From NCBI GenBank assembly GCA_030528055.1, contig JAUMZQ010000001.1, forward strand, positions 202,391 through 266,390: a stretch of DNA of 64,000 nt, in the 5' to 3' direction. The position numbers were made by a program, and so were the translations under genes. Below, piece by piece: positions 38,614-45,511 of this stretch. Position 1 is the first letter of the stretch, and each line of letters opens with the position of its first letter. A model generated the notes under the pieces. That model was not told the origin of the DNA. It was given only the letters and a program-made list of their open reading frames with translations, and ran no database searches. This DNA is from Streptococcus sp. GTDB taxonomy: Bacteria; Bacillota; Bacilli; Lactobacillales; Streptococcaceae.

Positions 38614-38640
38614 CAGACCAATTATTTTGGCCTGTTTTTT
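38613..38640 (+). terminator. terminator between convergent genes
   Basis: ACAG-a-CCAA at 38613-38621 pairs with TTGG-c-CTGT at 38627-38635, followed by TTTTT. It overlaps the stop codon of the minus-strand gene. Confidence 0.6.
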
Positions 38641-38930
38641 GAAATATGTGTCATCGTTGAATCGTAACAGTATAGCCTAACTAGATTATTATCTCGTGAA
38701 GGTTCCACATTGAACATAAAATAATGGTCACGATGGTCTTTCGAATTTTCCTTATTTAGCTTAAAATAGGGCTTTTGAGATTTTGCCATGGCAAGCATAA
38801 TATCATCTGTTAAAAAAGTAAGTGGAGTATCTAGGGCTGAGTAGCGATAGAAATCCTCTTCAAATTTTCGGTAGCTATCACTAAAATAATCCATTTGTAA
38901 TAGATTTTTATTAAACTCAAGCTGATTCAT
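38622..38930 (-). CDS. small protein at the end of the SOS cassette
   Basis: A 102-residue protein (MNQLEFNKNLLQMDYFSDSYRKFEEDFYRYSALDTPLTFLTDD..). ATG 38930 follows GGAGGTGG; a longer frame exists upstream but lacks a ribosome site. It overlaps the YolD-like gene by 14 bases. A diverged second copy exists at 49220-49519, so this family of unknown function occurs twice in the element. Confidence 0.65.
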   Translation of the reverse strand: MNQLEFNKNLLQMDYFSDSYRKFEEDFYRYSALDTPLTFLTDDIMLAMAKSQKPYFKLNKENSKDHRDHYFMFNVEPSRDNNLVRLYCYDSTMTHISKNRPK

Positions 38931-39267
38931 ATTCCACCTCCAAATCAATTGAAAGAATATCCTTGATTGGAATGCTGACAAAGCCCGTTTTTGTCTTCAA
39001 TGAAACATGGTTAAAAGTCAGATTGTCAACTTTTCCACTGTAATATTGTCCAGGAACTGCAATGATACCATTCAACTGATTACTGTATAATTGATTGAGC
39101 AGCAGTAGTTTATCTGAAATTGATAACTCAGAAGTATAGTCAACTTTATTAAGCTCACTATCAAGTCCTGCCGTATGTTCTGATAAGAAGAAGCCCATCC
39201 ATTTGGCCATCTTTCGGTCTTGGTATTCTCTAGCAACCTTAAATGGGAGATAACTTCTATCAATCAT
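38917..39267 (-). CDS. YolD-like protein
   Basis: A 116-residue protein of the YolD-like type (MIDRSYLPFKVAREYQDRKMAKWMGFFLSEHTAGL). In Firmicutes YolD-like genes stand next to Y-family polymerases (UvrX) and are thought to be the functional counterpart of UmuD. It overlaps the polymerase gene by 4 bases and the next gene by 14, so it is in one operon. Confidence 0.75.
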   Translation of the reverse strand: MIDRSYLPFKVAREYQDRKMAKWMGFFLSEHTAGLDSELNKVDYTSELSISDKLLLLNQLYSNQLNGIIAVPGQYYSGKVDNLTFNHVSLKTKTGFVSIPIKDILSIDLEVEYESA

Positions 39268-40679
39268 TTTAAACCCTCCAATCCTCCAGCGGAATGTCCG
39301 CCGACTAATCTACTGCGAGCAATTGCCCTTGAATTTTCTAATAAAGAACTAGCTTTCTGTACAGCAAGAAATCCAAAACGATCACGAATGGAATCAATGG
39401 TTGTCTCCAATTTTTCCTCTTTTTCGCTTTCTTCAAAGTCATCAAAAAGAGAAATCACAGCAAAGTTTTCATCCACCAATCCATCGTACCTTACAGCAAT
39501 GCTTCTAACTGCCCCTCCATCGTATTTAGAACGAAAGAGAGAAACAACTTCATCTTGAAAAACAAGCGTACGATTATTTGGGTTAATTTTTCTCTGAACA
39601 TTGATTGATTTCTTGTTTTCGAAATTTGAATAGCCTACATTTATGGCGACTACAGTTGCTTTTTTATGTCTTCTGCGTAGCCGAATCGCAACTTGCTCTG
39701 CCATCTCACGCAGGACAAGCTCTATATCACTTTGACGAGTGTAATCTTTATGGAGCACTTGCGAATTCCCAATCCCGACTGCTTTAGGGCGATAAGGTTC
39801 ATGGACATTACTTTCATCGATGCCATTAGCATGAAACCAATGTTGTACTCCAATAACACCAAATTCTTTTTTCAAGATAGTAGGGTCACAGTTGGCCAAT
39901 TCTTTAATGCTGTAGATTCCCAATTTGTTTAGTCGTTTTTCTGTTCGTGAACCTATTCCCCAAAAGTCAGTCATTTTGGGAATATTCCAGACCTTCGTTT
40001 CAACATCTTCATAAGACCAATTGGCACGCATGGTAGCAGTGGTTTTAGCTTCGTTATCAAGTGCTAACTTAGCTAGAAGTGGATTGGCATTACTCATTCC
40101 AACAGTTGAATAGACACCCGTTTTTTCCCAAATATCGTGTTGAATTTTTGCTGAAACCACATCTAACTTATCTTTGCGACTCAGAGATTTGTCTTCAACA
40201 AAATAATTTAGCGATGAAGTTAAGTCAATAAATCCTTCATCAATAGAATAGGGCAGAATATCTGTCGGATCTGCATAATTTTGAAATACTTTTTGTATTT
40301 CAAGATTTTTTTGAATGTACAAGTCCATTCTCGGTGGCACAATAAATGTACGCTTGGCCCAATTTTCTATGAAGGAAACAAATTTTGCATCCGTTGGCAA
40401 TCCTGAAATTTTAGCACGGTAGTAGTTAAATTTTCTGGTATGAACATCAAAGGGGAGGTCGTAGGCTCTGCCAACATTTCCTTTACCAAAGACTTTTTTG
40501 AACATTGGAGAAGAAGCTAGAATTAGACCAGCTGAATTATCTGCCCTACTCATCACACAAAGTGAAGTATGAAGCGGGTGAAGTCCTCTCTCTACACATT
40601 CGATAGATGCATAAAAGGATTTCATATCGACAAAAGCAATATCGCTACGAGGTTCTTTTGAGTAGTCGACATAGCCCAT
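39264..40679 (-). CDS. Y-family DNA polymerase (UmuC/UvrX-like)
   Basis: A 471-residue translesion polymerase. FVDMKSFYASIEC supplies the first catalytic Asp, YSIDEGFIDLT the second acidic pair, and the helix-hairpin-helix region MTDFWGIGSRTEKRLNKLGIYSIKELA follows. It copies damaged DNA with low fidelity. ATG 40679 lies 6 bases after AGGTG; the GTG at 40688 is within the ribosome site. It is controlled with the LexA-like repressor gene at the head of the operon. Confidence 0.92.
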   Translation of the reverse strand: MGYVDYSKEPRSDIAFVDMKSFYASIECVERGLHPLHTSLCVMSRADNSAGLILASSPMFKKVFGKGNVGRAYDLPFDVHTRKFNYYRAKISGLPTDAKFVSFIENWAKRTFIVPPRMDLYIQKNLEIQKVFQNYADPTDILPYSIDEGFIDLTSSLNYFVEDKSLSRKDKLDVVSAKIQHDIWEKTGVYSTVGMSNANPLLAKLALDNEAKTTATMRANWSYEDVETKVWNIPKMTDFWGIGSRTEKRLNKLGIYSIKELANCDPTILKKEFGVIGVQHWFHANGIDESNVHEPYRPKAVGIGNSQVLHKDYTRQSDIELVLREMAEQVAIRLRRRHKKATVVAINVGYSNFENKKSINVQRKINPNNRTLVFQDEVVSLFRSKYDGGAVRSIAVRYDGLVDENFAVISLFDDFEESEKEEKLETTIDSIRDRFGFLAVQKASSLLENSRAIARSRLVGGHSAGGLEGLK

Positions 40680-40684
40680 AGTAT

Positions 40685-40819
40685 TCACCTAGATTTCAAT
40701 TTTGCTAATTCATCAACCAATTCAGTTAAATGGTTAGTTACATCATATTCTTTTTGGTCGAGTAATAAAATAATTCTATTTGCTTTAATAAATATAATGT
40801 CGTCAAACTGTCTTGACAT
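40685..40819 (-). CDS. 44-residue protein between repressor and polymerase genes
   Basis: A short gene with GGAGGT 5 bases before its ATG (40819), located between the repressor and polymerase genes and ending 5 bases before the polymerase ATG. The product (SRQFDDIIFIKANRIILLL..VTNHLTELVDELAKLKSR, given in part) is helical and amphipathic. Tight packing and a good ribosome site argue that it is real. Function unknown; perhaps a polymerase or repressor cofactor. Confidence 0.65.
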   Translation of the reverse strand: MSRQFDDIIFIKANRIILLLDQKEYDVTNHLTELVDELAKLKSR

Positions 40820-40821
40820 TA

Positions 40822-41514
40822 CTAACCTCCAATCACAGGCATGAAGTGGCCTACAATTTTACCAACAATTCTGATTTCATCTTCAAATGGGATAAACCTT
40901 TCAGCAACATCTGGGTTAATTGACACCATTCGGAATCCATCTTCTTCACGATAGAGTTTCTTGATATAGAGCGATCCATTCCAATTCAAGGCATAGACAG
41001 CTCCATCGTGATCAAAACCAGTCGATCTAATTAAAGCGACTTCACCGTCTTTATAAACAGGTTCCATAGAATTACCAGAAATCCATGTTGCTATATCGAA
41101 TCCTGTGTATTCATCTTCTGAATAGACAGTCTCAGTTTCAAATTCATCGTACAGACCTTCACCTGGACCAGCAGATAGTTGAATTTCTGATAGAACTTCC
41201 ACAGCAAACAGTGGAACAATCTTTTCATGAACCTTTTGAGTTTGAAGTAATTCCTCAGCATATTTCTCTACCTTTTCCTGATTCTGTAAAGAAAGCTGAA
41301 GATAAGTATTGACTATTTTATATTCTGACTCGAAATATGTTTCAGGAACATCTAATAGGATAGCTAGTTGTTTGAGATTGCTTTGGTTTGGTTTAGTCTT
41401 TTCATTTTCCCAATTGAAATAAGAAGAGCGGTTTATATGAAGTTTATCTGCTAGTTCAGATTGAGAATAGCCAAGTGTTATTCGTCTTTTCTTTAATCGT
41501 TTACCAGAAAACAT
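40822..41514 (-). CDS. HdiR/LexA-like self-cleaving repressor (XRE + S24 peptidase)
   Basis: A 230-residue regulator. N-terminal Xre helix-turn-helix (KKRRITLGYSQSELADKLHINRSSYFNWENEKTKP) and C-terminal S24 peptidase with the cleavage-site dipeptide Ala115-Gly116 (SAGPGEG), catalytic Ser149 (GNSMEPVY) and Lys185 or 186 (YIKKLYRE). Like lactococcal HdiR it should cleave itself upon DNA damage and release the operon. AGGAGGTAAT precedes the ATG. A palindrome between its promoter and start is the probable operator. Confidence 0.9.
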   Translation of the reverse strand: MFSGKRLKKRRITLGYSQSELADKLHINRSSYFNWENEKTKPNQSNLKQLAILLDVPETYFESEYKIVNTYLQLSLQNQEKVEKYAEELLQTQKVHEKIVPLFAVEVLSEIQLSAGPGEGLYDEFETETVYSEDEYTGFDIATWISGNSMEPVYKDGEVALIRSTGFDHDGAVYALNWNGSLYIKKLYREEDGFRMVSINPDVAERFIPFEDEIRIVGKIVGHFMPVIGG

Positions 41515-41532
41515 ATTACCTCCTGAAAACTA

Positions 41533-41583
41533 TTGTTGTTTTATAAACTAACAAAATTATATCATAAAAGATTTAAGATGCAA
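41533..41583 (-). promoter_or_regulatory. promoter and operator of the SOS cassette
   Basis: On the minus strand -35 TTGCAT (41578-41583), 16-bp spacer, -10 TATAAT (41556-41561). Just downstream a 22-bp palindrome (41533-41554; arms TTGTT and AACAA around TTTATAAA, 18 of 22 positions symmetrical) covers the start of transcription, a fitting site for the LexA-like repressor. Confidence 0.7.
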
Positions 41584-41624
41584 GTAGTAAAAATTTTGTG
41601 CTAAAAATATTATTTATTAATCTT

Positions 41625-41674
41625 AAACTAAAAAAGAAAAATTAGAGAAAACAATTGTAAAATGTTTTCTCTAA
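41625..41674 (-). terminator. terminator of the 41698-42516 minus genes
   Basis: TTAGAGAAAACA at 41642-41653 and TGTTTTCTCTAA at 41663-41674 form a perfect 12-bp stem; on the minus strand a T-rich run follows. Confidence 0.75.
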
Positions 41675-41697
41675 CTTAACATTATAGTTAAAACTTA

Positions 41698-42024
41698 TTA
41701 GTCTAGGCTAAGGAGGTAATAAATCGGATATTCCAGAAATCGTTCTTTTTGTTCATCAGCGAATTCTTTATCGAAAAAATATCTGGCTTGTTCTTTGTTA
41801 CCTAGAATACAGGCTGCAGCAAACCTAATTTCTACCGAACTTTGATTCATTAGAGAATGAAGATAGTTGCTATCCATTTGTGTTAATATGTTTAATCGTT
41901 TTTTTATTTGTAGTAAAATGAGAATACTATATTCAGATTTATCTGATTCTACAATTTTTTGAGCAAATTCTAAACAGGTTTGTAAAATATGTCTATCGCT
42001 TTTATTATCAGCATAGTTTATCAA
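41698..42024 (-). pseudogene. unknown ORF, probably the second half of a nonsense-split gene
   Basis: A 108-codon frame with only a weak TTG start and no ribosome site. Reading upstream it is open without interruption to the TAG that ends the next ORF (42058-42060) in the same frame. The two are therefore most simply one gene of about 272 residues with an internal stop. The protein is helical (SSVEIRFAAACILGNKEQARYFFDKEF resembles a HEAT-like repeat). No function recognised. Confidence 0.55.
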
Positions 42025-42057
42025 CTTTAAAAGACCAAGATCCAGATTCTCTATATC

Positions 42058-42516
42058 CTATATTGTTAAATATGATGAAATGTAGTCATCAATATTAAAA
42101 ATATCAACAAGTATCAATTGGTCTAAATCAACTGTTTCATATTTTGAAAATTGTTGCCTATCCTCATTGATTAACTCCATTTCATAATCACTGTAGTTGT
42201 ATATTCTATAATTTTTAGAATTCTCCCTTTCTGGTATTAAAAACAGTAGTACATGTACATTAGCAAATGGAATGACTTGGATAATGTTATAATCTGCACG
42301 ATCTAGGGAAACTATATGTTTATTGATAAGGCCATCGTACAAGATTTTTATCGTTCGAGAGTCTTTTTTGGACCAACCTTTACTGTCCAGTTCTTTTGAA
42401 ATTTTTAGTTCATCTACTAATTCTTTCAAACGAATATTTGCATTAAGTGCCTCATTAAGAAAGTCAAAATCTATTTTAGCTATATTTTCTTTACTGAGGT
42501 TAAGTAAGTGGTTCAC
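42058..42516 (-). pseudogene. unknown ORF, 5'-truncated and stopped by TAG
   Basis: A 152-codon frame beginning at a GTG (42516) without ribosome site, directly after stop codons at the edge of the metal island, so the true N-terminus is probably lost. It ends at TAG 42058-42060 and the same frame continues into 41698-42024. AT-rich, acidic product, family unknown. I treat it as the first surviving part of one degraded gene; two separate genes remain possible. Confidence 0.5.
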
Positions 42517-42645
42517 TACGCGTCATTAGACGTCAAAACATTGATTTTAAGCGATTTTTGAATTTTTGAAGTTCATTACATTGCAATATAAATCAATAAG
42601 AAATCTACCTTTTTTAGATGAATATGTCCTTTGGATATTGAAGTT

Positions 42646-42680
42646 AAGCCCTGTTATCATTTGGATGGCAGGGCTTTTTT
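42646..42680 (+). terminator. terminator at the left edge of the metal island
   Basis: AAGCCCTG at 42646-42653 pairs with CAGGGCTT at 42669-42676, followed by TTTT. There is no plus-strand gene in front of it, so it is a leftover of a lost gene. Confidence 0.7.
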
Positions 42681-42726
42681 ATATTTGGTACACTAACTTC
42701 TTATCTATATTTTGGCGGAGCTGAAG

Positions 42727-42777
42727 TTGACATCTACAAAGTTTAATGTTAGAATACATTCAAAAATATATTTGAAT
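42727..42777 (+). promoter_or_regulatory. cadD promoter with CadC-type operator
   Basis: TTGACA (42727-42732), 17-bp spacer, TAGAAT (42750-42755), then ATTCAA-N8-TTGAAT (42758-42777) just past the -10. The same operator stands twice in front of cadC at 49640 and 49685, so CadC probably controls cadD in trans. Confidence 0.85.
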
Positions 42778-42949
42778 GAGGTAAGGGTGCGCTGATACTC
42801 GGCTCAAAAGAGCCGAAATAGCTGTCTGCAAGATCCCTCAGCGAGCCCACATTTACGAAGTAAAGTATAATGGGTTATACTTTACATGGAAGTGGTCACC
42901 GAATTCCAGTTAGAAATTACTTTGTAACTATGTTTTGAGGAGGAGTAAA
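42778..42949 (+). other. long structured leader of cadD
   Basis: About 290 nt separate the promoter from cadD. The leader has a CGGCTC-AAAA-GAGCCG hairpin (about 42808-42823) and a long stem, GTAAAGTATAA with TTATACTTTAC around TGGG (about 42862-42887). I do not recognise a known riboswitch. It may be regulatory RNA or debris from a rearrangement. Confidence 0.45.
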
Positions 42950-43024
42950 ATGCTTTCCTACGTTCGACATTACCCATTAGGGATAGCTAAATTAATGTGT
43001 CTGTGTTCTCTTAAAATTTGCTGA
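42950..43024 (+). CDS. 24-residue Cys-rich leader peptide candidate
   Basis: ATG 42950 follows the very good ribosome site GAGGAGGAG. The peptide MLSYVRHYPLGIAKL then ends in MCLCSLKIC, with three Cys in nine residues. It ends 31 bp before cadD. It could be a metal-sensing leader peptide, or the remains of a larger gene. No homolog known to me. Confidence 0.4.
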   Translation: MLSYVRHYPLGIAKLMCLCSLKIC

Positions 43025-43055
43025 TTTATTACTGACTAATACAGGAGTTTTTTTT

Positions 43056-43685
43056 ATGGGACAGACAATCATATCTGCTATTGGTGTTTATATTTCCACC
43101 AGTATCGATTATTTAATTGTTTTAATTATTTTAATTATTTTATTTGCACAGCTATCACAGAATAAACAGAAATGGCATATTTATGCGGGGCAGTATCTAG
43201 GCACTGGCTTACTTGTAGGGGCGAGTTTAGTTGCTGCTTATGTCGTCAATTTCGTGCCTGAAGCATGGATGGTTGGATTGCTTGGTTTAATCCCTATCTA
43301 TTTAGGGATTCGCTTTGCAATTGTTGGAGAAGGTGAGGAAGAAGAAGAGGAAGAAATTATTGAAAGATTAGAACAAAGCAAGGCAAATCAACTGTTTTGG
43401 ACAGTAACATTGCTGACAATTGCATCTGGCGGAGATAATTTAGGTATCTATATACCTTATTTTGCTTCGTTAGATTGGTTACAGACCCTCGTGGTGTTGC
43501 TTGTGTTTGCAATCGGCATAATTATCTTTTGCGAGCTTAGTTGGGTGCTATCTTCTATTCCGTTAATATCCGAGACAATTGAAAAATACCAGCGAATCAT
43601 TGTGCCGTTAGTATTCATTCCACTTGGACTATACATCATGTATGAAAGTGGCACGATTGAGACTTTTCTGAACTTTATTTTATAG
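43056..43685 (+). CDS. cadD: cadmium resistance transporter CadD
   Basis: A 209-residue membrane protein with about five helices and the CadD pattern: STSIDYLIVLIILI at the N-terminus, GQYLGTGLLV, an acidic cytosolic loop (EGEEEEEEEI), then SGGDNLGIYIPYFA. CadD gives cadmium resistance by efflux without an ATPase domain. AGGAG precedes the ATG. The usual partner regulator gene cadX is missing; control by the distant CadC is likely from the operator upstream. Confidence 0.93.
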   Translation: MGQTIISAIGVYISTSIDYLIVLIILIILFAQLSQNKQKWHIYAGQYLGTGLLVGASLVAAYVVNFVPEAWMVGLLGLIPIYLGIRFAIVGEGEEEEEEEIIERLEQSKANQLFWTVTLLTIASGGDNLGIYIPYFASLDWLQTLVVLLVFAIGIIIFCELSWVLSSIPLISETIEKYQRIIVPLVFIPLGLYIMYESGTIETFLNFIL

Positions 43686-43690
43686 ATAAA

Positions 43691-43712
43691 AAAGCCCCTT
43701 AAATGGGGCTTT
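43691..43712 (+). terminator. terminator of cadD
   Basis: AAAGCCCC at 43691-43698 pairs with GGGGCTTT at 43705-43712, just after the cadD stop. Confidence 0.75.
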
Positions 43713-43714
43713 CA

Positions 43715-43761
43715 GATTGAAGAAAAAGTCCATTTGGGACAATTTTTCTTCAATCTTTTTT
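43715..43761 (+). terminator. second, longer hairpin after cadD
   Basis: GATTGAAGAAAAA at 43715-43727 pairs with TTTTTCTTCAATC at 43743-43755, extended by GTCC with GGAC, then six T. A strong terminator, possibly of a lost neighbouring gene. Confidence 0.75.
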
Positions 43762-44030
43762 GTTCTTCTAGAGAAGAAAAACTCCTGATACACGATAAAA
43801 TGAGCGTTTCAAGAGTTAGTTGAAATAATGGTAATTAAATAATTTTAATTTACACCTTCTAAAAATAGAGTTTGTCTACGTTCTATAGTCACCTATTGAG
43901 TGACTTTTTTTCTTGCTTAGAAAATTTGTATTAAAATGAGTACTAAAACCGAAGTGTGAGTTCTGAAATTGATACAATACAACTTAACTTTTTTTGAAAA
44001 AAATTCCAAGTTTACATTTATAAAAAAGAT
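43762..44030 (+). other. gene-free stretch before copY
   Basis: About 270 bp of AT-rich DNA. The only structure is a third terminator, AGTCAC with GTGACT and seven T (43887-43911). No gene is supported. Three terminators in a row suggest joined ends of formerly separate units. Confidence 0.5.
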
Positions 44031-44088
44031 TTGACATATTTCGTTTACAATGGTAAACTTATCTTGAATATATTCGTTTACATCTGTA
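44031..44088 (+). promoter_or_regulatory. copY promoter with cop boxes
   Basis: TTGACA (44031-44036), 17-bp spacer, TAAACT (44054-44059). A perfect cop box TACATCTGTA lies at 44079-44088, and an imperfect one TACAATGGTA at 44046-44055 overlaps the -10. CopY binds TACANNTGTA. Confidence 0.85.
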
Positions 44089-44109
44089 AACAACGAGGAG
44101 GAAAGGAAA

Positions 44110-44556
44110 ATGAGCACAATAGAACTTAATACTTCTATCACAGATGCTGAATGGGAAGTAATGCGTGTAGTTTGGGCAAATGGTCTAGTAACTAGTAAAA
44201 CAGTCATCTCTGTTTTGAAAGAAAAAATGAACTGGACAGAATCCACTATCAAAACGATCTTAGGTCGATTAGTTGAAAAAGGCGTACTAAATACAGAGCA
44301 AGAAGGTAGAAAGTTTATTTACACTGCCAATATTGTAGAGAAAGAAGCCGTAAGGGATTTTGCAGAAGATATTTTTAACCGTATTTGCAAAAAGAAAGTC
44401 GGAAATGTAATAGGAAGCATCATTGAAGATCATGTCTTAAGCTTCGATGATATAGATCGACTAGAGAAAATATTAGAGATAAAAAAATCTTTCGCAGTAG
44501 AAGAAGTGGATTGTCAGTGTACAGAAGGGCAATGCGATTGCCATGAAGGCTGTTAA
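44110..44556 (+). CDS. copY: CopY/TcrY copper-responsive repressor
   Basis: A 148-residue BlaI/CopY-family repressor. The N-terminal winged helix is [31 protein letters not shown], and the C-terminus carries the metal site [10 protein letters not shown]. Copper(I) displaces zinc from this site and releases DNA. GAGGAGG precedes the ATG. Cop boxes are in its promoter. Its last codons are fused to the remnant of copA, which starts within copY's end in another frame. Confidence 0.93.
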   Translation: MSTIELNTSITDAEWEVMRVVWANGLVTSKTVISVLKEKMNWTESTIKTILGRLVEKGVLNTEQEGRKFIYTANIVEKEAVRDFAEDIFNRICKKKVGNVIGSIIEDHVLSFDDIDRLEKILEIKKSFAVEEVDCQCTEGQCDCHEGC

Positions 44557-45087
44557 AGCACTTAGAAGACGCGGTGTTGAAGTAATCATGATTACTGGAG
44601 ATAACAAACGAACAGCCAAAGCGATTGCTAAGCAAGTGGGTATAGACAGTGTATTAAGTGAAGTATTACCTGAAGATAAAGCAGAGGAAGTCAAAAAACT
44701 ACAAGAGGCAGGCAAGAAGGTAGCGATGGTTGGAGACGGCATTAACGATGCACCCGCATTAGCTCAAGCAAATGTCGGAATTGCAGTTGGATCAGGTACA
44801 GACGTGGCGATTGAATCGGCTGATATTGTCCTTATGCGTAATGATTTAACCGCTGTATTGACTACGATTGATTTAAGTCATGCAACGCTACGAAACATTA
44901 AACAAAACTTGTTCTGGGCTTTTGCTTACAACCTTGTAGGTATTCCAGTTGCGATGGGTCTTTTGTATATTTTTGGCGGACTATTGATGAGTCCAATGTT
45001 GGCGGGGCAGTCGCCGTGAGTTTCAGCTCCGTATCGGTCTTGCTCAATGCTTTACGGTTAAGACGATTCAAACCAGCAGTTTTTTAG
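44543..45087 (+). pseudogene. copA: copA remnant (C-terminal fragment, frameshifted)
   Basis: Only the last third of a copper P1B-type ATPase remains: the P-domain end ([33 protein letters not shown]) and the last membrane helices. The N-terminal metal domain, CPC membrane site and DKTGT phosphorylation site are absent; the fragment joins copY at a short GAAGGCTGTTAA stretch. One G is missing in the GGGG run near 45003, so the ORF stops at 45019, while the true end (SVLLNALRLRRFKPAVF) continues in another frame to TAG at 45087. Confidence 0.9.
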
Positions 45088-45166
45088 AAAACACGTAGCT
45101 TATCTGGGATTTAAACTTCTACCTATTCTATATAATAGGAGAAGATAAAAAAAGGGGAATAAAATA

Positions 45167-45373
45167 ATGAAACAAGAAATCTTATTAGATGGCGTAAAAT
45201 GTGCAGGTTGTGCGAACACGGTACAAGAAAGATTTTCAGCTATTGAAGGGGTTGAATCTGTAGAGGTTGATTTAGCGACTAAAAAAGCAGTACTTGAAAG
45301 TCAAACAGAGATTGATACCGAAACGCTCAATGCTGCTTTAGCAGAAACTAACTATTCAGTATTAAGTGCATAA
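45167..45373 (+). CDS. copZ: CopZ-like copper chaperone
   Basis: A 68-residue heavy-metal-associated domain with the metal site GVKCAGCANTV near the N-terminus and the usual beta-alpha fold pattern (VESVEVDLATKKAVLES). CopZ carries Cu(I) to the ATPase and to CopY. AAAGGGG precedes the ATG. It lies between the copA remnant and copB in the usual cop order. Confidence 0.88.
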   Translation: MKQEILLDGVKCAGCANTVQERFSAIEGVESVEVDLATKKAVLESQTEIDTETLNAALAETNYSVLSA

Positions 45374-45511
45374 AGTACGAATAACATTTATTCATAGATA
45401 GTAGCTAGAGATAAAGTATAGAACCCTTTTCGTGAGAATTATATGTAGTGTTAGATGAGAAAGTTCTAAAACTTTAAAATCAGTCTCTAATATAATAAGG
45501 AGGAATTAAAA

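Noticed and set aside
42778-42949. Known manganese (yybP-ykoY) or other metal riboswitch in the cadD leader
   Set aside because: The conserved loop sequences of the known classes are not visible; only generic hairpins are.
44543-45019. A complete small ATPase gene
   Set aside because: It is the truncated and frameshifted end of copA; the phosphorylation and membrane metal sites are absent.
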